Part shown: positions 8,096 to 15,495 of the stretch, one piece after another | Layout of the letters: every line of letters starts with the position of its first letter | Position numbering within the stretch: the stretch's first letter is position 1 | Source: Candidatus Jordarchaeum madagascarense | Lineage (GTDB): Archaea; Asgardarchaeota; Jordiarchaeia; Jordiarchaeales; Jordiarchaeaceae | NCBI GenBank assembly: GCA_019056875.1 | Contig: DXJA01000231.1 | Span: 1-17,255 of the forward strand | Direction: 5' to 3' | Length of the DNA stretch: 17,255 nucleotides | Program-made: the position numbers and the translations under genes | The notes under the pieces: model-generated | The model's database searches: none | The model's input: only the letters and a program-made list of their open reading frames with translations | Told to the model about the DNA's origin: nothing

Positions 8096-8537
8096 TATGT
8101 TTGTAGGGAAGTTAAAGGATTTAATATTTTTTAAGAATAAGCGGTACCTTCTACTCCTTGTCTTTTATGAATATTATTTTTTAGCCGGTAAATTAAAAGA
8201 AAATATTTTGGTGGCAGTTTTGGAATTTATTAGCCGTTTACTATAATCTGCTCCTAGTTTTCGTATTAAGGGCTTACTTTTGAGACTGGTGAAGCAGAGA
8301 GGGGTAATAGAGCCTTGGCGATGTGATTATTACTTTGAGGTAAAAGATGTCTAGGTAGATAATGGTGTAAAGCGTTCTTTAAATCTATTAAGCTGTTTAT
8401 ATGCAGTTGATTTTACGATAAGTGGTTTTGTAAAATATTATTTTCTTTTATACTACTAGAATAATCTTTGATATAGAAATAATAGCGTAAAATATTTATT
8501 CTGTACATCTATTTATATACAGGTAAAGTAGCGCGCA
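8096..8537. other. Gene-free AT-rich stretch upstream of the histone
   Basis: No supported gene or RNA. The longest suggestive reading is about 24 codons from TTG 8280 (+), too short to claim. A 7-base inverted repeat (ATTTTAC 8410-8416 / GTAAAAT 8430-8436) and a repeated GTAAAATATT (8430 and 8487) are weak and expected at this composition. Confidence 0.4.
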
Positions 8538-8560
8538 TTTAAAAAATATTTAATAATATA
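8538..8560 (+). promoter_or_regulatory. Histone gene promoter region
   Basis: TTTAAAAAA (8538-8546) and a following TTTAATAATATA lie 35-55 bases before ATG 8594, directly after a GC-rich GCGCGC. One of the two is probably the TATA box. GAGGTG at 8582-8587 is the ribosome binding site. Confidence 0.45.
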
Positions 8561-8593
8561 AACAAAAAATCACCCAATTTTGAGGTGGGATTT

Positions 8594-8776
8594 ATGGCAG
8601 ACTTCGTAGTAAAAAAAGCTGTTAAGAACGAAGTAAACAAAAAGGGAATGCTTTGTGCTTCCGACGCTTATGACGCCCTTAACGCACACGTACAAAAACT
8701 TGTAGAAATTGGCATTCAGAACGCTCAAAAGAATGGTCGGAAGACCGTAAAAGCAGAAGATATTACCCTGACTTAA
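8594..8776 (+). CDS. Archaeal histone-fold protein with shortened third helix
   Basis: Small basic DNA-binding protein of 60 residues with one histone fold. Helix 1 is about FVVKKAVKNEV (4-14), helix 2 about SDAYDALNAHVQKLVEIG (23-40) and on to 46, then the GRKTVKAEDI loop signature (48-57). The chain ends three residues later, so helix 3 is cut short compared with HMfA/HMfB (about 69 residues), where it helps the dimer-dimer contacts. This resembles the alpha-3-truncated histones described across prokaryotes rather than the nucleosome-forming type. C21 lies at the start of helix 2. Start: ATG 8594, six bases after GAGGTG (8582-8587); the in-frame GTG 8585 is inside that site. The stop is clean and no other frame continues the helix. 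Isolated, with long gaps on both sides, as expected for its own transcript. Confidence 0.88.
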   Translation: MADFVVKKAVKNEVNKKGMLCASDAYDALNAHVQKLVEIGIQNAQKNGRKTVKAEDITLT

Positions 8777-9093
8777 ACGGGATGCATAAGTGGCAATTAA
8801 CTATACAAAATACTGAAAAATTTGCGCGCTAACAGCGATTTAAGGAGCATACTTGCCAACATCCCCTATAGATAAGGCAGGGTATTTGCACTAATAAAGC
8901 AGAGGCTAGACTCTTTTTTTTGGACGAGTTCTCCTCTTATTTTTTATTCAATCTCAATAAACTTTAAAGTATTATGAAATCGTAAATAAATTAATTGAAA
9001 TGAACTTAAAAAATGAATTCGTAGTAGAAAGATAATCAACTATTAATAACTTACTATATAGTACATTTTTCATAAAAAGGTGAGGTGATGCGT
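8777..9093. other. Gap after the histone; T8 run
   Basis: No gene found. A run of eight T at 8913-8920 is a likely transcript end for the histone. A moderately GC-richer piece (8822-8912) does not fold into a tRNA by eye and has no box C/D or other RNA motif I recognise. Confidence 0.4.
9052..9063 (+). promoter_or_regulatory. Palindromic TATA element TACTATATAGTA
   Basis: A perfect 12-base palindrome centred on TATATA, about 30-40 bases before ATG 9094. It could be the TATA box alone, or a TATA box overlapped by a dimeric repressor site. Confidence 0.4.
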
Positions 9094-9531
9094 ATGGATT
9101 ATGAAGATGCGGCATTTGTTAATTTTGCAAAGCAAAGATATGTAACTCTTATTAAAATAGCTCGAAAGGCTATACGTGAGGTTTTCAAGGAACCCAAACC
9201 TAGACTTCAGGAGGAAGCTCATCTAATAGCGGCTCTACTAACTTCTTCACCGCCAGTATACCTCTGGGAAGACTATATTAAACACGTTCAGAAAGAAAGA
9301 ATAAAGAAGATCATCGATACAGGCGAGAAAAAGGATCTAATTTTGGAAGCAGTAAAGGAGGAGCTTAGCGAGTACCAGCTCATGTTGAACTTTGAATTAA
9401 CAAAGGATAAAATTACAATTAAACCAAAGACATTTTTGGGTAAAGAGGTTTGGGGTTTAGTAAACGAGGTATTAAAAACTTACGGATTTGAGTGGATTTC
9501 GAGAGACAAGGAAAGCCTTTGGGAAAAGTAA
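9094..9531 (+). CDS. Hypothetical protein, 145 residues, charged and soluble
   Basis: Not recognised. The product is soluble-looking: no signal peptide or membrane segment. It is rich in Lys and Glu and mostly helical by eye. Residues 8-32 (FVNFAKQRYV... to ...VFKE) and 36-80 look like amphipathic helices. A short strand-like piece (MLNFELTKDKITIKP, about 99-113) follows. The C-terminus has aromatic and charged residues: KEVWGLVNEVLKTYGFEWIS then KESLWEK. Start: ATG 9094, six bases after GAGGTG (9082-9087); the in-frame GTG 9085 and ATG 9088 overlap the site. The strong ribosome binding site, clean frame and unbiased codon use support a real gene. It stands alone between two gaps of 300-500 bases, so the context says nothing of its role. 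Confidence 0.75.
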   Translation: MDYEDAAFVNFAKQRYVTLIKIARKAIREVFKEPKPRLQEEAHLIAALLTSSPPVYLWEDYIKHVQKERIKKIIDTGEKKDLILEAVKEELSEYQLMLNFELTKDKITIKPKTFLGKEVWGLVNEVLKTYGFEWISRDKESLWEK

Positions 9532-9970
9532 CCTAATAACCTGTTGTTTTAACGCGCTTATAGTATAAGAGTGAGTCTTTTAATTAGTGGTTTTATCTTA
9601 TTTGTACTTTGAAAAAAGCTATAAATTGACTATTACAATAAACAGGACGAGTTGTAAAATTATATCTATTCTGAGAAGGAAATGCTTCTAACGTAGGCTT
9701 AATTAGCGAATCAGAGACCGTTAGTATTTTAGTTGTAATAATTACTGGTGACCGCGAAAGCCTTTTGTACAGAAGTTATTTTGAAGAAAAAGTTTGTGCA
9801 ATAAATTTTTGGATTTTTTCAACATGTAAATCGTTGGGAAAGATAAAAAAGGTAAAATAAGTCTTTTTGATGAGTGTGCATTGCTAAATTGAAGTATTGA
9901 ACACTAGTCCATTAAAATTTTTAATGAAAATTGTTTAAAGAAAATAGAATTCCATTTACCTTGATCCCGG
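9532..9970. other. Gene-free stretch upstream of the acyl-CoA synthetase alpha subunit
   Basis: About 440 AT-rich bases. A frame stays open for roughly 55 codons between about 9680 and 9860 (+), but it has no start codon near its beginning and no ribosome binding site, and its translation matches nothing I know. No RNA gene, repeat or transposon end seen. Confidence 0.4.
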
Positions 9971-9973
9971 CAC

Positions 9974-9985
9974 TATTTTAAAAAC
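9974..9985 (+). promoter_or_regulatory. Possible TATA box for the NDP-forming acyl-CoA synthetase
   Basis: TATTTTAAAAAC lies about 50 bases before the preferred ATG 10033, which would place the transcript start near 10005, just before the ribosome binding site (AGGAG at about 10020-10024). Confidence 0.4.
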
Positions 9986-10032
9986 TAAAATTGATAGATG
10001 CCCTTATGGGCTTAAATGCAGGAGCTGATATA

Positions 10033-11418
10033 ATGAAGGATAAAATCATCAAAGAATACAGGAAGCTTTTTTATGCCGATTCGGTTGCTGTGATAGGTGC
10101 AACCTCTGCCTTCACAAAACTTGGCTTCTATGCTATGTATTCTATGTTGAATTATAATGGAAAAGTGTTTCTAGTAAACCCCCATTTCACGGAACTAGAA
10201 GGGAGAAAGGTGTACCCTTCAATTAATGATGTTCCAGAGAATGTTGATTTAGCGGTTATAGTTGTTCCAGCTAAACTAGTACCCGGTGTTTTGAGAGAAT
10301 GCGCCCAGAAAGGGGTAAAAGGAGCTTCAATAATCACTGCTCTTTTCAAAGAGATTGGCGCTGAAGGTGAAAAATTACAAAAGGAGATGGCGTCAATCGC
10401 AAATGAAGCGGGAATCAAGATAATCGGTCCCAACACACTCGGTTTCGCGAATGTACACAGAGGTTTGAATGCCTCCTTTAATCCGTTATTCGGCGGTTTG
10501 AAGAAGGGTAACATTGCCGTTTTCTGTCAGAGTGGTGGGATTTCATCAATATTAGGCAATATGGCTCTGGATGAGAATATCGGTATAAGCAAAATAGCGA
10601 GTCTAGGTAACCGAGTTAACGTTGGTTTTTCAGAAATTTTGGAGTACTTGTTGTATGATGATGAGACAGATGTGATAGCTATACACATAGAAGGGCTCCA
10701 CAATGCTAGATCTTTTATGGAAATCGCCAAGAAGGTGGTAAAGAAGAAACCTGTAGTTGCTTATAAAGTAGGAAGAACGGATGTAAATAAGGCCGCTTTT
10801 TCGCACACAGGTTCATTAGCTGGTGATTACAAGCTATACAATGCTATGTTTAAACAGGCGGGGGTTATGTCTGTTGATAATCCGATTGAGCTTTTGGATG
10901 CTGCTAAAGCGCTAGCCTTTCAACCTGCCCCCGCTGGAAATAGGGTTGCTGTACTTAGTCAACAGGCTGGTGCTGGTTTAGTTTTATCCGATGTATGCAC
11001 CATGAATGGACTAATTGTGTCCCCGTTTACAGATGAGACAAATAAAAAGTTTGAGGAGCTTCTGCCTCCATATACCATTAGAACCAATCCTGTTGACTTG
11101 GCTTTTGCTCCCCTTCCTCGGGGAAGAGCGGAGGCCTCGAGGATAGCTCTTGAAGATAAAAATATCGATGCTCTGATATACTTCCAATTATGGTTCCCAA
11201 TGATGGATTTTCCTTCAGAGGAGCTTATTGAGTTCAGTAAAGAATACGAAAAGCCAGTTGTAGTAGTGCTAAATGGACCCAAGAATTCATATGATGAAGA
11301 CATTTCTAAACTAGAAAAAGGGAGGATACCTGTGTACCCCAATCCAGAAAGGGGAGCAAAAGCTCTTGCGCGGTTAGCGCAATATGGACAAATACGGAAA
11401 AGGTTTTCTGAGGAATAA
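10033..11418 (+). CDS. NDP-forming acyl-CoA synthetase, alpha subunit (CoA-binding and ligase-CoA domains)
   Basis: Alpha half of an ADP/GDP-forming acyl-CoA synthetase, which interconverts acyl-CoA plus NDP and Pi with acid plus NTP; in archaea it usually conserves energy from acyl-CoA. About 461 residues. The CoA-binding Rossmann domain begins SVAVIGATS and holds LVNPHF; the succinyl-CoA-synthetase-like domains hold VFCQSGGISS and the phosphohistidine loop FSHTGSLAGD. With ATG 10033 as start the catalytic His is H258, essentially the position of H257 in Pyrococcus ACD, which supports this start over TTG 9991. AGGAG lies 8 bases upstream. There is no ATP-grasp (beta) domain: fused proteins are about 700 residues, this one ends at SEE, and no beta gene is nearby in the window. 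A separate beta subunit encoded elsewhere is the likely partner. Confidence 0.9.
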   Translation: MKDKIIKEYRKLFYADSVAVIGATSAFTKLGFYAMYSMLNYNGKVFLVNPHFTELEGRKVYPSINDVPENVDLAVIVVPAKLVPGVLRECAQKGVKGASIITALFKEIGAEGEKLQKEMASIANEAGIKIIGPNTLGFANVHRGLNASFNPLFGGLKKGNIAVFCQSGGISSILGNMALDENIGISKIASLGNRVNVGFSEILEYLLYDDETDVIAIHIEGLHNARSFMEIAKKVVKKKPVVAYKVGRTDVNKAAFSHTGSLAGDYKLYNAMFKQAGVMSVDNPIELLDAAKALAFQPAPAGNRVAVLSQQAGAGLVLSDVCTMNGLIVSPFTDETNKKFEELLPPYTIRTNPVDLAFAPLPRGRAEASRIALEDKNIDALIYFQLWFPMMDFPSEELIEFSKEYEKPVVVVLNGPKNSYDEDISKLEKGRIPVYPNPERGAKALARLAQYGQIRKRFSEE

Positions 11419-11444
11419 TCTCCTTTCATTCCATTTATGGGAGA

Positions 11445-11472
11445 AAAAGATTGATCTTTTAAACACTTTTTT
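11445..11472 (+). terminator. Hairpin plus T run between convergent genes
   Basis: AAAAGAT and ATCTTTT form a perfect 7-base inverted repeat (11445-11460), followed by six T at 11467-11472. A weaker TCTCC/GGAGA pair precedes it (11419-11444). It lies past the synthetase stop and before the convergent aminotransferase stop. Confidence 0.5.
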
Positions 11473-11502
11473 CAATCAGACATTTTCCGAAGACTTGGTT
11501 TT

Positions 11503-12600
11503 TTATTTTCTCATTATTTCTCGGAGAGCTTCTACGCATTTGTGGTTTTCATCCATGCTGCGCACCGTTATACGTATATATTCCCCTATAAGGCCCGCTT
11601 TACCGGTGTATTTCCTTGTCAGTACCTGTCTATCTGCGAGCTTCCATTCTAGATTTGTTCCCGTAACGCTTGGTTTTGTGATTTTAACTAAAACAAAGTT
11701 TCCTTGTGAAGGAAAGGTTTCCAGCCCATCTATGGCTGAGATTTCTTTGTAAAGATATTCCCTGCCTTTTGCTATCTCGTTTTTTACTCTTTTTAGGTAT
11801 TCTCTATCGCTTAGTGCGGCAATAGCTGCTTGGACGGCTATGTAGTTTACATTGAATGGAATTTTTATTTTAGTTAGATAGTTTATTATTTCTGGTGTTG
11901 CAATGGTGTAACCAATTCTTAAGGCTGCTAGTCCAAAGGCTTTTGAAAGTGTTCTGGTAATTATAATATTATCGTGTTCCTTAGCAAGATACGTTAGTCG
12001 TTTATCCGCGAATTCGCCGTAGGCTTCATCTAATACAACGAGAACATCTTGTTCCAGTAACCGTTTCATCTCCCCTTCAGTTATCGTGTTACCCACTGGA
12101 TTGTTGGGACTGACCACCACAATGATTTTAGTTCTTGGATTTATAGCTTTGATTATTCCATCAATATCCCAACGATAGTCTGGAAGGATTTTGGGAATTA
12201 CAACGCTTTTTCCACCTGCAACCTGTATTCTTATTGGGTAAAGTGGATACGTGGGATCTGAGAGAATCACCTCATCACCCGAATTAACGAACCCCCTAAA
12301 AATCATATCTATGATTTCTGTACTCCCATTCCCCACTAGAATTCTCTCACTCTCAAATCCAATATAATCCGCTATTGCCTCTCTAAGTTCTATAAAATCC
12401 GAATCGTAATACCAGCCTGCTTTGTGAATCGCCTCTTCTACTGCCTCTAAGACTCGAGGAGAGGGTTCAAAAGGACTTTCATTGGACATCATTCTTACCC
12501 AGTCTTGGCGTTGCTGGTAAAGAACTCTCAGAATTCCTCCTGGACTGTAAACTTGTGCCTCATCAATACTAGGCTTGAAAAATTTTTTAATACCACCCAA
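11503..12600 (-). CDS. hisC: Histidinol-phosphate aminotransferase family, PLP fold type I
   Basis: Likely transfers an amino group from glutamate to imidazole-acetol phosphate in histidine synthesis; close relatives also act on aromatic amino acids. About 365 residues. Key residues, numbered from GTG 12609: N43 with SNESPFEPSP near the start, YYDSDFIELREAI at 67-79, SPNNP at 167-171, D194 and Y197 in LDEAYGEF, the PLP lysine K223 in TLSKAFG, and R231. All are present, so it should be active. I prefer TTG 12600, six bases after GGGTG, because GTG 12609 has no ribosome binding site before it; the difference is three residues. No other his genes are seen, so histidine synthesis is a family-based guess. 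Confidence 0.87.
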   Translation of the reverse strand: MGGIKKFFKPSIDEAQVYSPGGILRVLYQQRQDWVRMMSNESPFEPSPRVLEAVEEAIHKAGWYYDSDFIELREAIADYIGFESERILVGNGSTEIIDMIFRGFVNSGDEVILSDPTYPLYPIRIQVAGGKSVVIPKILPDYRWDIDGIIKAINPRTKIIVVVSPNNPVGNTITEGEMKRLLEQDVLVVLDEAYGEFADKRLTYLAKEHDNIIITRTLSKAFGLAALRIGYTIATPEIINYLTKIKIPFNVNYIAVQAAIAALSDREYLKRVKNEIAKGREYLYKEISAIDGLETFPSQGNFVLVKITKPSVTGTNLEWKLADRQVLTRKYTGKAGLIGEYIRITVRSMDENHKCVEALREIMRK

Positions 12601-12648
12601 TTCCAACACCCTGAGCTAAAATAAACTATTATTCAATTGAAAATGACT

Positions 12649-12660
12649 GATATTTAAAAA
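12649..12660 (-). promoter_or_regulatory. TATA box for the aminotransferase gene
   Basis: TTTTTAAATATC on the minus strand, about 50 bases before TTG 12600. Good A/T core and spacing for an archaeal box A. Confidence 0.45.
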
Positions 12661-12672
12661 TGCCGTAGTGTT

Positions 12673-13434
12673 TTAGGCTTGTGTTTTTTGGAATATAGCG
12701 GTTATATTCATTGCTGTGTATGCTGCAGGTTTTGTGTTTTCAAACCTCCTCCATTGTTTTTCTATTAGTTGTCTCAGTTTTTTGGGTAAGATGTTCTTTT
12801 TTCTAATTTCTGTTTTGTGAAGGTTGCGGATGAATAGGGGCCAGATGTCCCATCCCGTGAGTTTAACTAGTTTGAGGGCGTAATTATTACCAATTTTTTT
12901 CATGTCTTGAACCGAGTAGCTTCTTTCCCAAACCATAGGCCAATTGTCGAGATGGATTAAAGCGGTTTTGTATATGTTATAAAGTGAATATGTTTGAGGT
13001 GCGTCAATTATAAGATATCCTTGTTTTTTCAGGACGCGGATTTGTTCCTTAATCAGTTTATCGGGGGTTCGGAAGTGTTCAATTAAGCCTTGAGAGAATA
13101 CCAGGTCAAAGAATTTATCTCTGAATGGTAAATTCTCTCCATCAGCTTGGATGCAGATTAATGGTAAATTATTAGAATAAAACTTTTTTTTGATCATTTT
13201 TGCTGTTGCGTAATCTAGAGCGTAGGATTGTGCTCCGTACTTTGCTAAAAGCCAACTGTCCCTGCCTGTTCCTGCACCAATCTCTAAAATTTTCAAGTCT
13301 CTTATATTATAATTGAGTTGATTGAAAATTTGTTGAACAATGTGGCTGTGCGGTATGTAACTTTTATGTACCGCTTTAAACCAGATTTTCCAAAAGTTTT
13401 TGTCATCAATTTTTTTGTCTACAACTGGTTCCAT
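12673..13434 (-). CDS. Class I SAM-dependent methyltransferase (Methyltransf_11-like)
   Basis: About 253 residues. SAM-binding motif I is ILEIGAGTGRDS (49-60) with E51 and G53/G55/G57; the ribose-binding acidic residue is D74 in YALDYA; then GENLPFRDKFFDLVFSQGLIEHF marks the family core. The C-terminal 90 residues are basic with several Trp, with no membrane helix. The substrate cannot be read; relatives methylate sugars, quinones or small acids. It lies downstream of the glycosyltransferase operon on the same strand, after a gap of about 120 bases with an AT-rich promoter-like element (about 13503-13517), so it is likely transcribed separately. Start: ATG 13434, the first good one, with a weak GGATG site before it. 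Confidence 0.85.
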   Translation of the reverse strand: MEPVVDKKIDDKNFWKIWFKAVHKSYIPHSHIVQQIFNQLNYNIRDLKILEIGAGTGRDSWLLAKYGAQSYALDYATAKMIKKKFYSNNLPLICIQADGENLPFRDKFFDLVFSQGLIEHFRTPDKLIKEQIRVLKKQGYLIIDAPQTYSLYNIYKTALIHLDNWPMVWERSYSVQDMKKIGNNYALKLVKLTGWDIWPLFIRNLHKTEIRKKNILPKKLRQLIEKQWRRFENTKPAAYTAMNITAIFQKTQA

Positions 13435-13502
13435 CGCAGGCTCATCATCCTTTCAGAAAATAGTCTTTTAATATTGGTTAACATCAAATCTAAATTCTTT
13501 AG

Positions 13503-13517
13503 TTTTTAAATTTAAAA
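13503..13517 (-). promoter_or_regulatory. Possible TATA box for the downstream methyltransferase
   Basis: The AATTTTAAATTTAAAAA stretch on the minus strand lies 70-85 bases before ATG 13434. It is A/T-rich enough for a TATA box, but the core is not unique. Confidence 0.25.
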
Positions 13518-13557
13518 TTTCTAAACTCAAGCTCTCTGGGAAGTTCTTTTGTTTTGT

Positions 13558-14259
13558 TTATGCTTTCTTTGTGTAGATTACTATACTTTTGGGGAAGAGA
13601 TTATTCCAGAAATTCTCGATTTTTTTAAGTAATTTGAGCCGTGCGGAGAAGATTAATATTTGTTCCCAGAAAAGAGGAATCAACGCTTTTTGATTTTCTA
13701 GGCCGCATAGGCATTTTAACATCCAGAAAATTGAATGAAAAGCGTGTTCCCGACAGATATACAATATTTTTAAACCACCCTCTCTTAGTTTTTGTAATAA
13801 CTCTTTTTTCTTATAGATTCTAACGTGGCCACCTGGGGTTCTAAAATATTGGTATGAGAGGTTACCGAATAGATGTTCCGTGTAGGGTGTTGGTACACTA
13901 ACCACCATCTCCTCGTGATTTTTCAGAACTCTTACTAGTTCCTTTATTCCCTTTACGTCTTTGTACAAGTGTTCTAAAACTTCAGTGCAGATTATTTTTG
14001 TAAAGGACTCGTCTTTGAAGGGAAGCTGAAGAACATCTCCCACAATTAGAACCGCGTTCCCCTTCAGTTCACCCTTCTCCGCCATAAGGTCAAGGACATA
14101 TTTCAGTCTTTTTAACTCACTTAGTGATCTGTCGACTGCCACGAATTTGGAGTCGTGCCACTTGCTTGCTTCCATGGTGTGTCGGCCAGCACCACACCCC
14201 GCATCTAGAACTATATCCTTCTCCAAGATTTGTAAAAGATTTAATTTAATGGTGAGCAT
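13558..14259 (-). CDS. Class I SAM-dependent methyltransferase, coupled to glycosyltransferases
   Basis: 233 residues. Motif I is VLDAGCGAGRHT (17-28) with D19, motif II D43 in VAVDRS, then GDVLQLPFKDESF and the post-motif CTEVLEHLYKDV. The late GGHVRIYKKKEL segment is common in methyltransferases of surface-sugar clusters. The last 60 residues are hydrophobic and basic with several aromatic residues, which could touch a membrane or lipid-linked substrate. The start ATG 14259 overlaps the stop of the upstream glycosyltransferase by 14 bases and has GGGAGA just before it, so translation is likely coupled. A glycan O-methylation role is inferred from this coupling. Confidence 0.85.
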   Translation of the reverse strand: MLTIKLNLLQILEKDIVLDAGCGAGRHTMEASKWHDSKFVAVDRSLSELKRLKYVLDLMAEKGELKGNAVLIVGDVLQLPFKDESFTKIICTEVLEHLYKDVKGIKELVRVLKNHEEMVVSVPTPYTEHLFGNLSYQYFRTPGGHVRIYKKKELLQKLREGGLKILYICREHAFHSIFWMLKCLCGLENQKALIPLFWEQILIFSARLKLLKKIENFWNNLFPKSIVIYTKKA

Positions 14260-15490
14260 TTATGGTCTCCCTATAAATTTCTATAACATGTTCCGCAGCG
14301 TTTTTCCAAGTGAAGTTCTTCTCCACCCTTTCTCTGCCTCTTTTACCCATACGCTCTCTGAGTTCTTTGTTTTTTAGGATTTTTGCTACAGCCTTTGCCA
14401 TGGCTTTCCAATCCCCAGGCTCGGCCAGTATTCCTGTCTTCCCGTCTTCCATAACCTGTGGAAGCGCCCCCACCTTAAATGCCACCACCGGGGTTCCACA
14501 GGCCATCGCTTCGACAGCTGGGAAGCAGAATCCTTCGAAAAGCGAGGGAATTATTATTAGTTCTGTTGTTGCATACTGTTTCGATAACTCTTCAAAGGTT
14601 AGAAAACCTGTGAATATTATATCGTCTTCTAAGCTGTATCTTTCTACTAGTGGAGGGGCGATTCCCTCCTCCTTCCACTTATCGACTATGGTTAATTTAA
14701 CCTTCATCCCTAAATTTTCTTTAAGATATTTCATGCTTTTAAGAAGAAGAGGTAGGCCCTTAACACGATTCTCACAGTTGCCTACAAATGTGATATTATG
14801 TTCATCGTTGGCCTGGTTTTTATTCAATTTTTCTCTTGTATGGAATAATTCGGTATCCACCCCATTATGTACAACGCTTATTTTGTTTCTGGGCACCTTG
14901 AAGTGTTTAACTATCTCGTTTGCCGAAAATTCTGAGACTGTTATTATTCTCTCAATTCTTTTTGCCACTATTTTCTGCATGAATTGTGGATAGAATAGTA
15001 TCTGTTTTAGCTTCGTCTTTGCGCCTTCAGACAGATATATCGCGATTTGTCTATCAATTGGCAGAGGGTGATGTATTGTGGCAACTAGGGGAATATTTAG
15101 CGCCTTCATTAAAAGAAGCCCGTAACCTAGACACTGATTGTCGTGAATAATGTCAAATGGATAATCCTTAATTAGCTCTTTTACTTTGAAGAATGCCCGA
15201 ATGCTGAAACTCATTATCTCAGGAAAGTTTCCGAATTTGGCGGCCATATACTCGTAAAATGTTAAAAGAGACAAGTTTTCGCTGGTAATTCGATCTCCAT
15301 TTAGTTCATTAAATCTAGGAGTTTTGATTTTGTGCACTGTAGCCCATTTCATTTTGAAGGGATACGGTGGCCCTACTATTACATGAACCTCGTTTCCCAA
15401 TTCCGCTAGTGCTTTTGAGAGATTGTAAAGGTATACGCCTTGCCCGCCGCAGTACATGTTCCCTCTGTAGCTTAGAAGACACATCCTCAT
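14246..15490 (-). CDS. GT4-family glycosyltransferase (GT-B fold)
   Basis: Transfers a sugar from a nucleotide donor with retention; cytoplasmic face. 414 residues. The acceptor-side N-terminal domain opens with GGQGVYLYNLSKAL (15-28), and the interdomain ITVSEFSANEIV (183-194) leads to VHNGVDTELF. The donor domain contains KG at 244-245 and the EX7E motif E319/E327 in EGFCFPAVE, then ACGTPVVAF. All canonical residues are present, so it should be active; the sugar is unknown. Second gene of an operon: five bases separate it from the upstream glycosyltransferase stop, and its 3' end overlaps the methyltransferase. Start: ATG 15490 with AGGGGAT seven to eight bases before it. Confidence 0.9.
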   Translation of the reverse strand: MRMCLLSYRGNMYCGGQGVYLYNLSKALAELGNEVHVIVGPPYPFKMKWATVHKIKTPRFNELNGDRITSENLSLLTFYEYMAAKFGNFPEIMSFSIRAFFKVKELIKDYPFDIIHDNQCLGYGLLLMKALNIPLVATIHHPLPIDRQIAIYLSEGAKTKLKQILFYPQFMQKIVAKRIERIITVSEFSANEIVKHFKVPRNKISVVHNGVDTELFHTREKLNKNQANDEHNITFVGNCENRVKGLPLLLKSMKYLKENLGMKVKLTIVDKWKEEGIAPPLVERYSLEDDIIFTGFLTFEELSKQYATTELIIIPSLFEGFCFPAVEAMACGTPVVAFKVGALPQVMEDGKTGILAEPGDWKAMAKAVAKILKNKELRERMGKRGRERVEKNFTWKNAAEHVIEIYRETINAHH

Positions 15491-15495
15491 TCTTT

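Noticed and set aside
8280..8354. 24-codon frame (TTG 8280 on +) with a protein-like tail IEPWRCDYYFEVKDV
   Set aside because: Too short, no good ribosome binding site, no recognised family. It could be a gene fragment, but nothing around it supports that.
8430..8496. Repeated GTAAAATATT as possible repeat element
   Set aside because: Ten AT-rich bases repeated once are expected by chance here.
8822..8912. GC-richer piece after the histone considered as tRNA or other small RNA
   Set aside because: No acceptor stem, no T-loop motif and no box C/D or H/ACA signature could be placed.
9680..9860. Open stretch of about 55 codons (+) containing VVIITGDRESLLYR
   Set aside because: No start codon near its beginning and no ribosome binding site; length is not surprising for an AT-rich spacer.
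14310..14993. 227-codon plus-strand frame inside the GT4 gene
   Set aside because: Antisense shadow of a gene with all GT4 motifs; composition is biased and no ribosome binding site fits.
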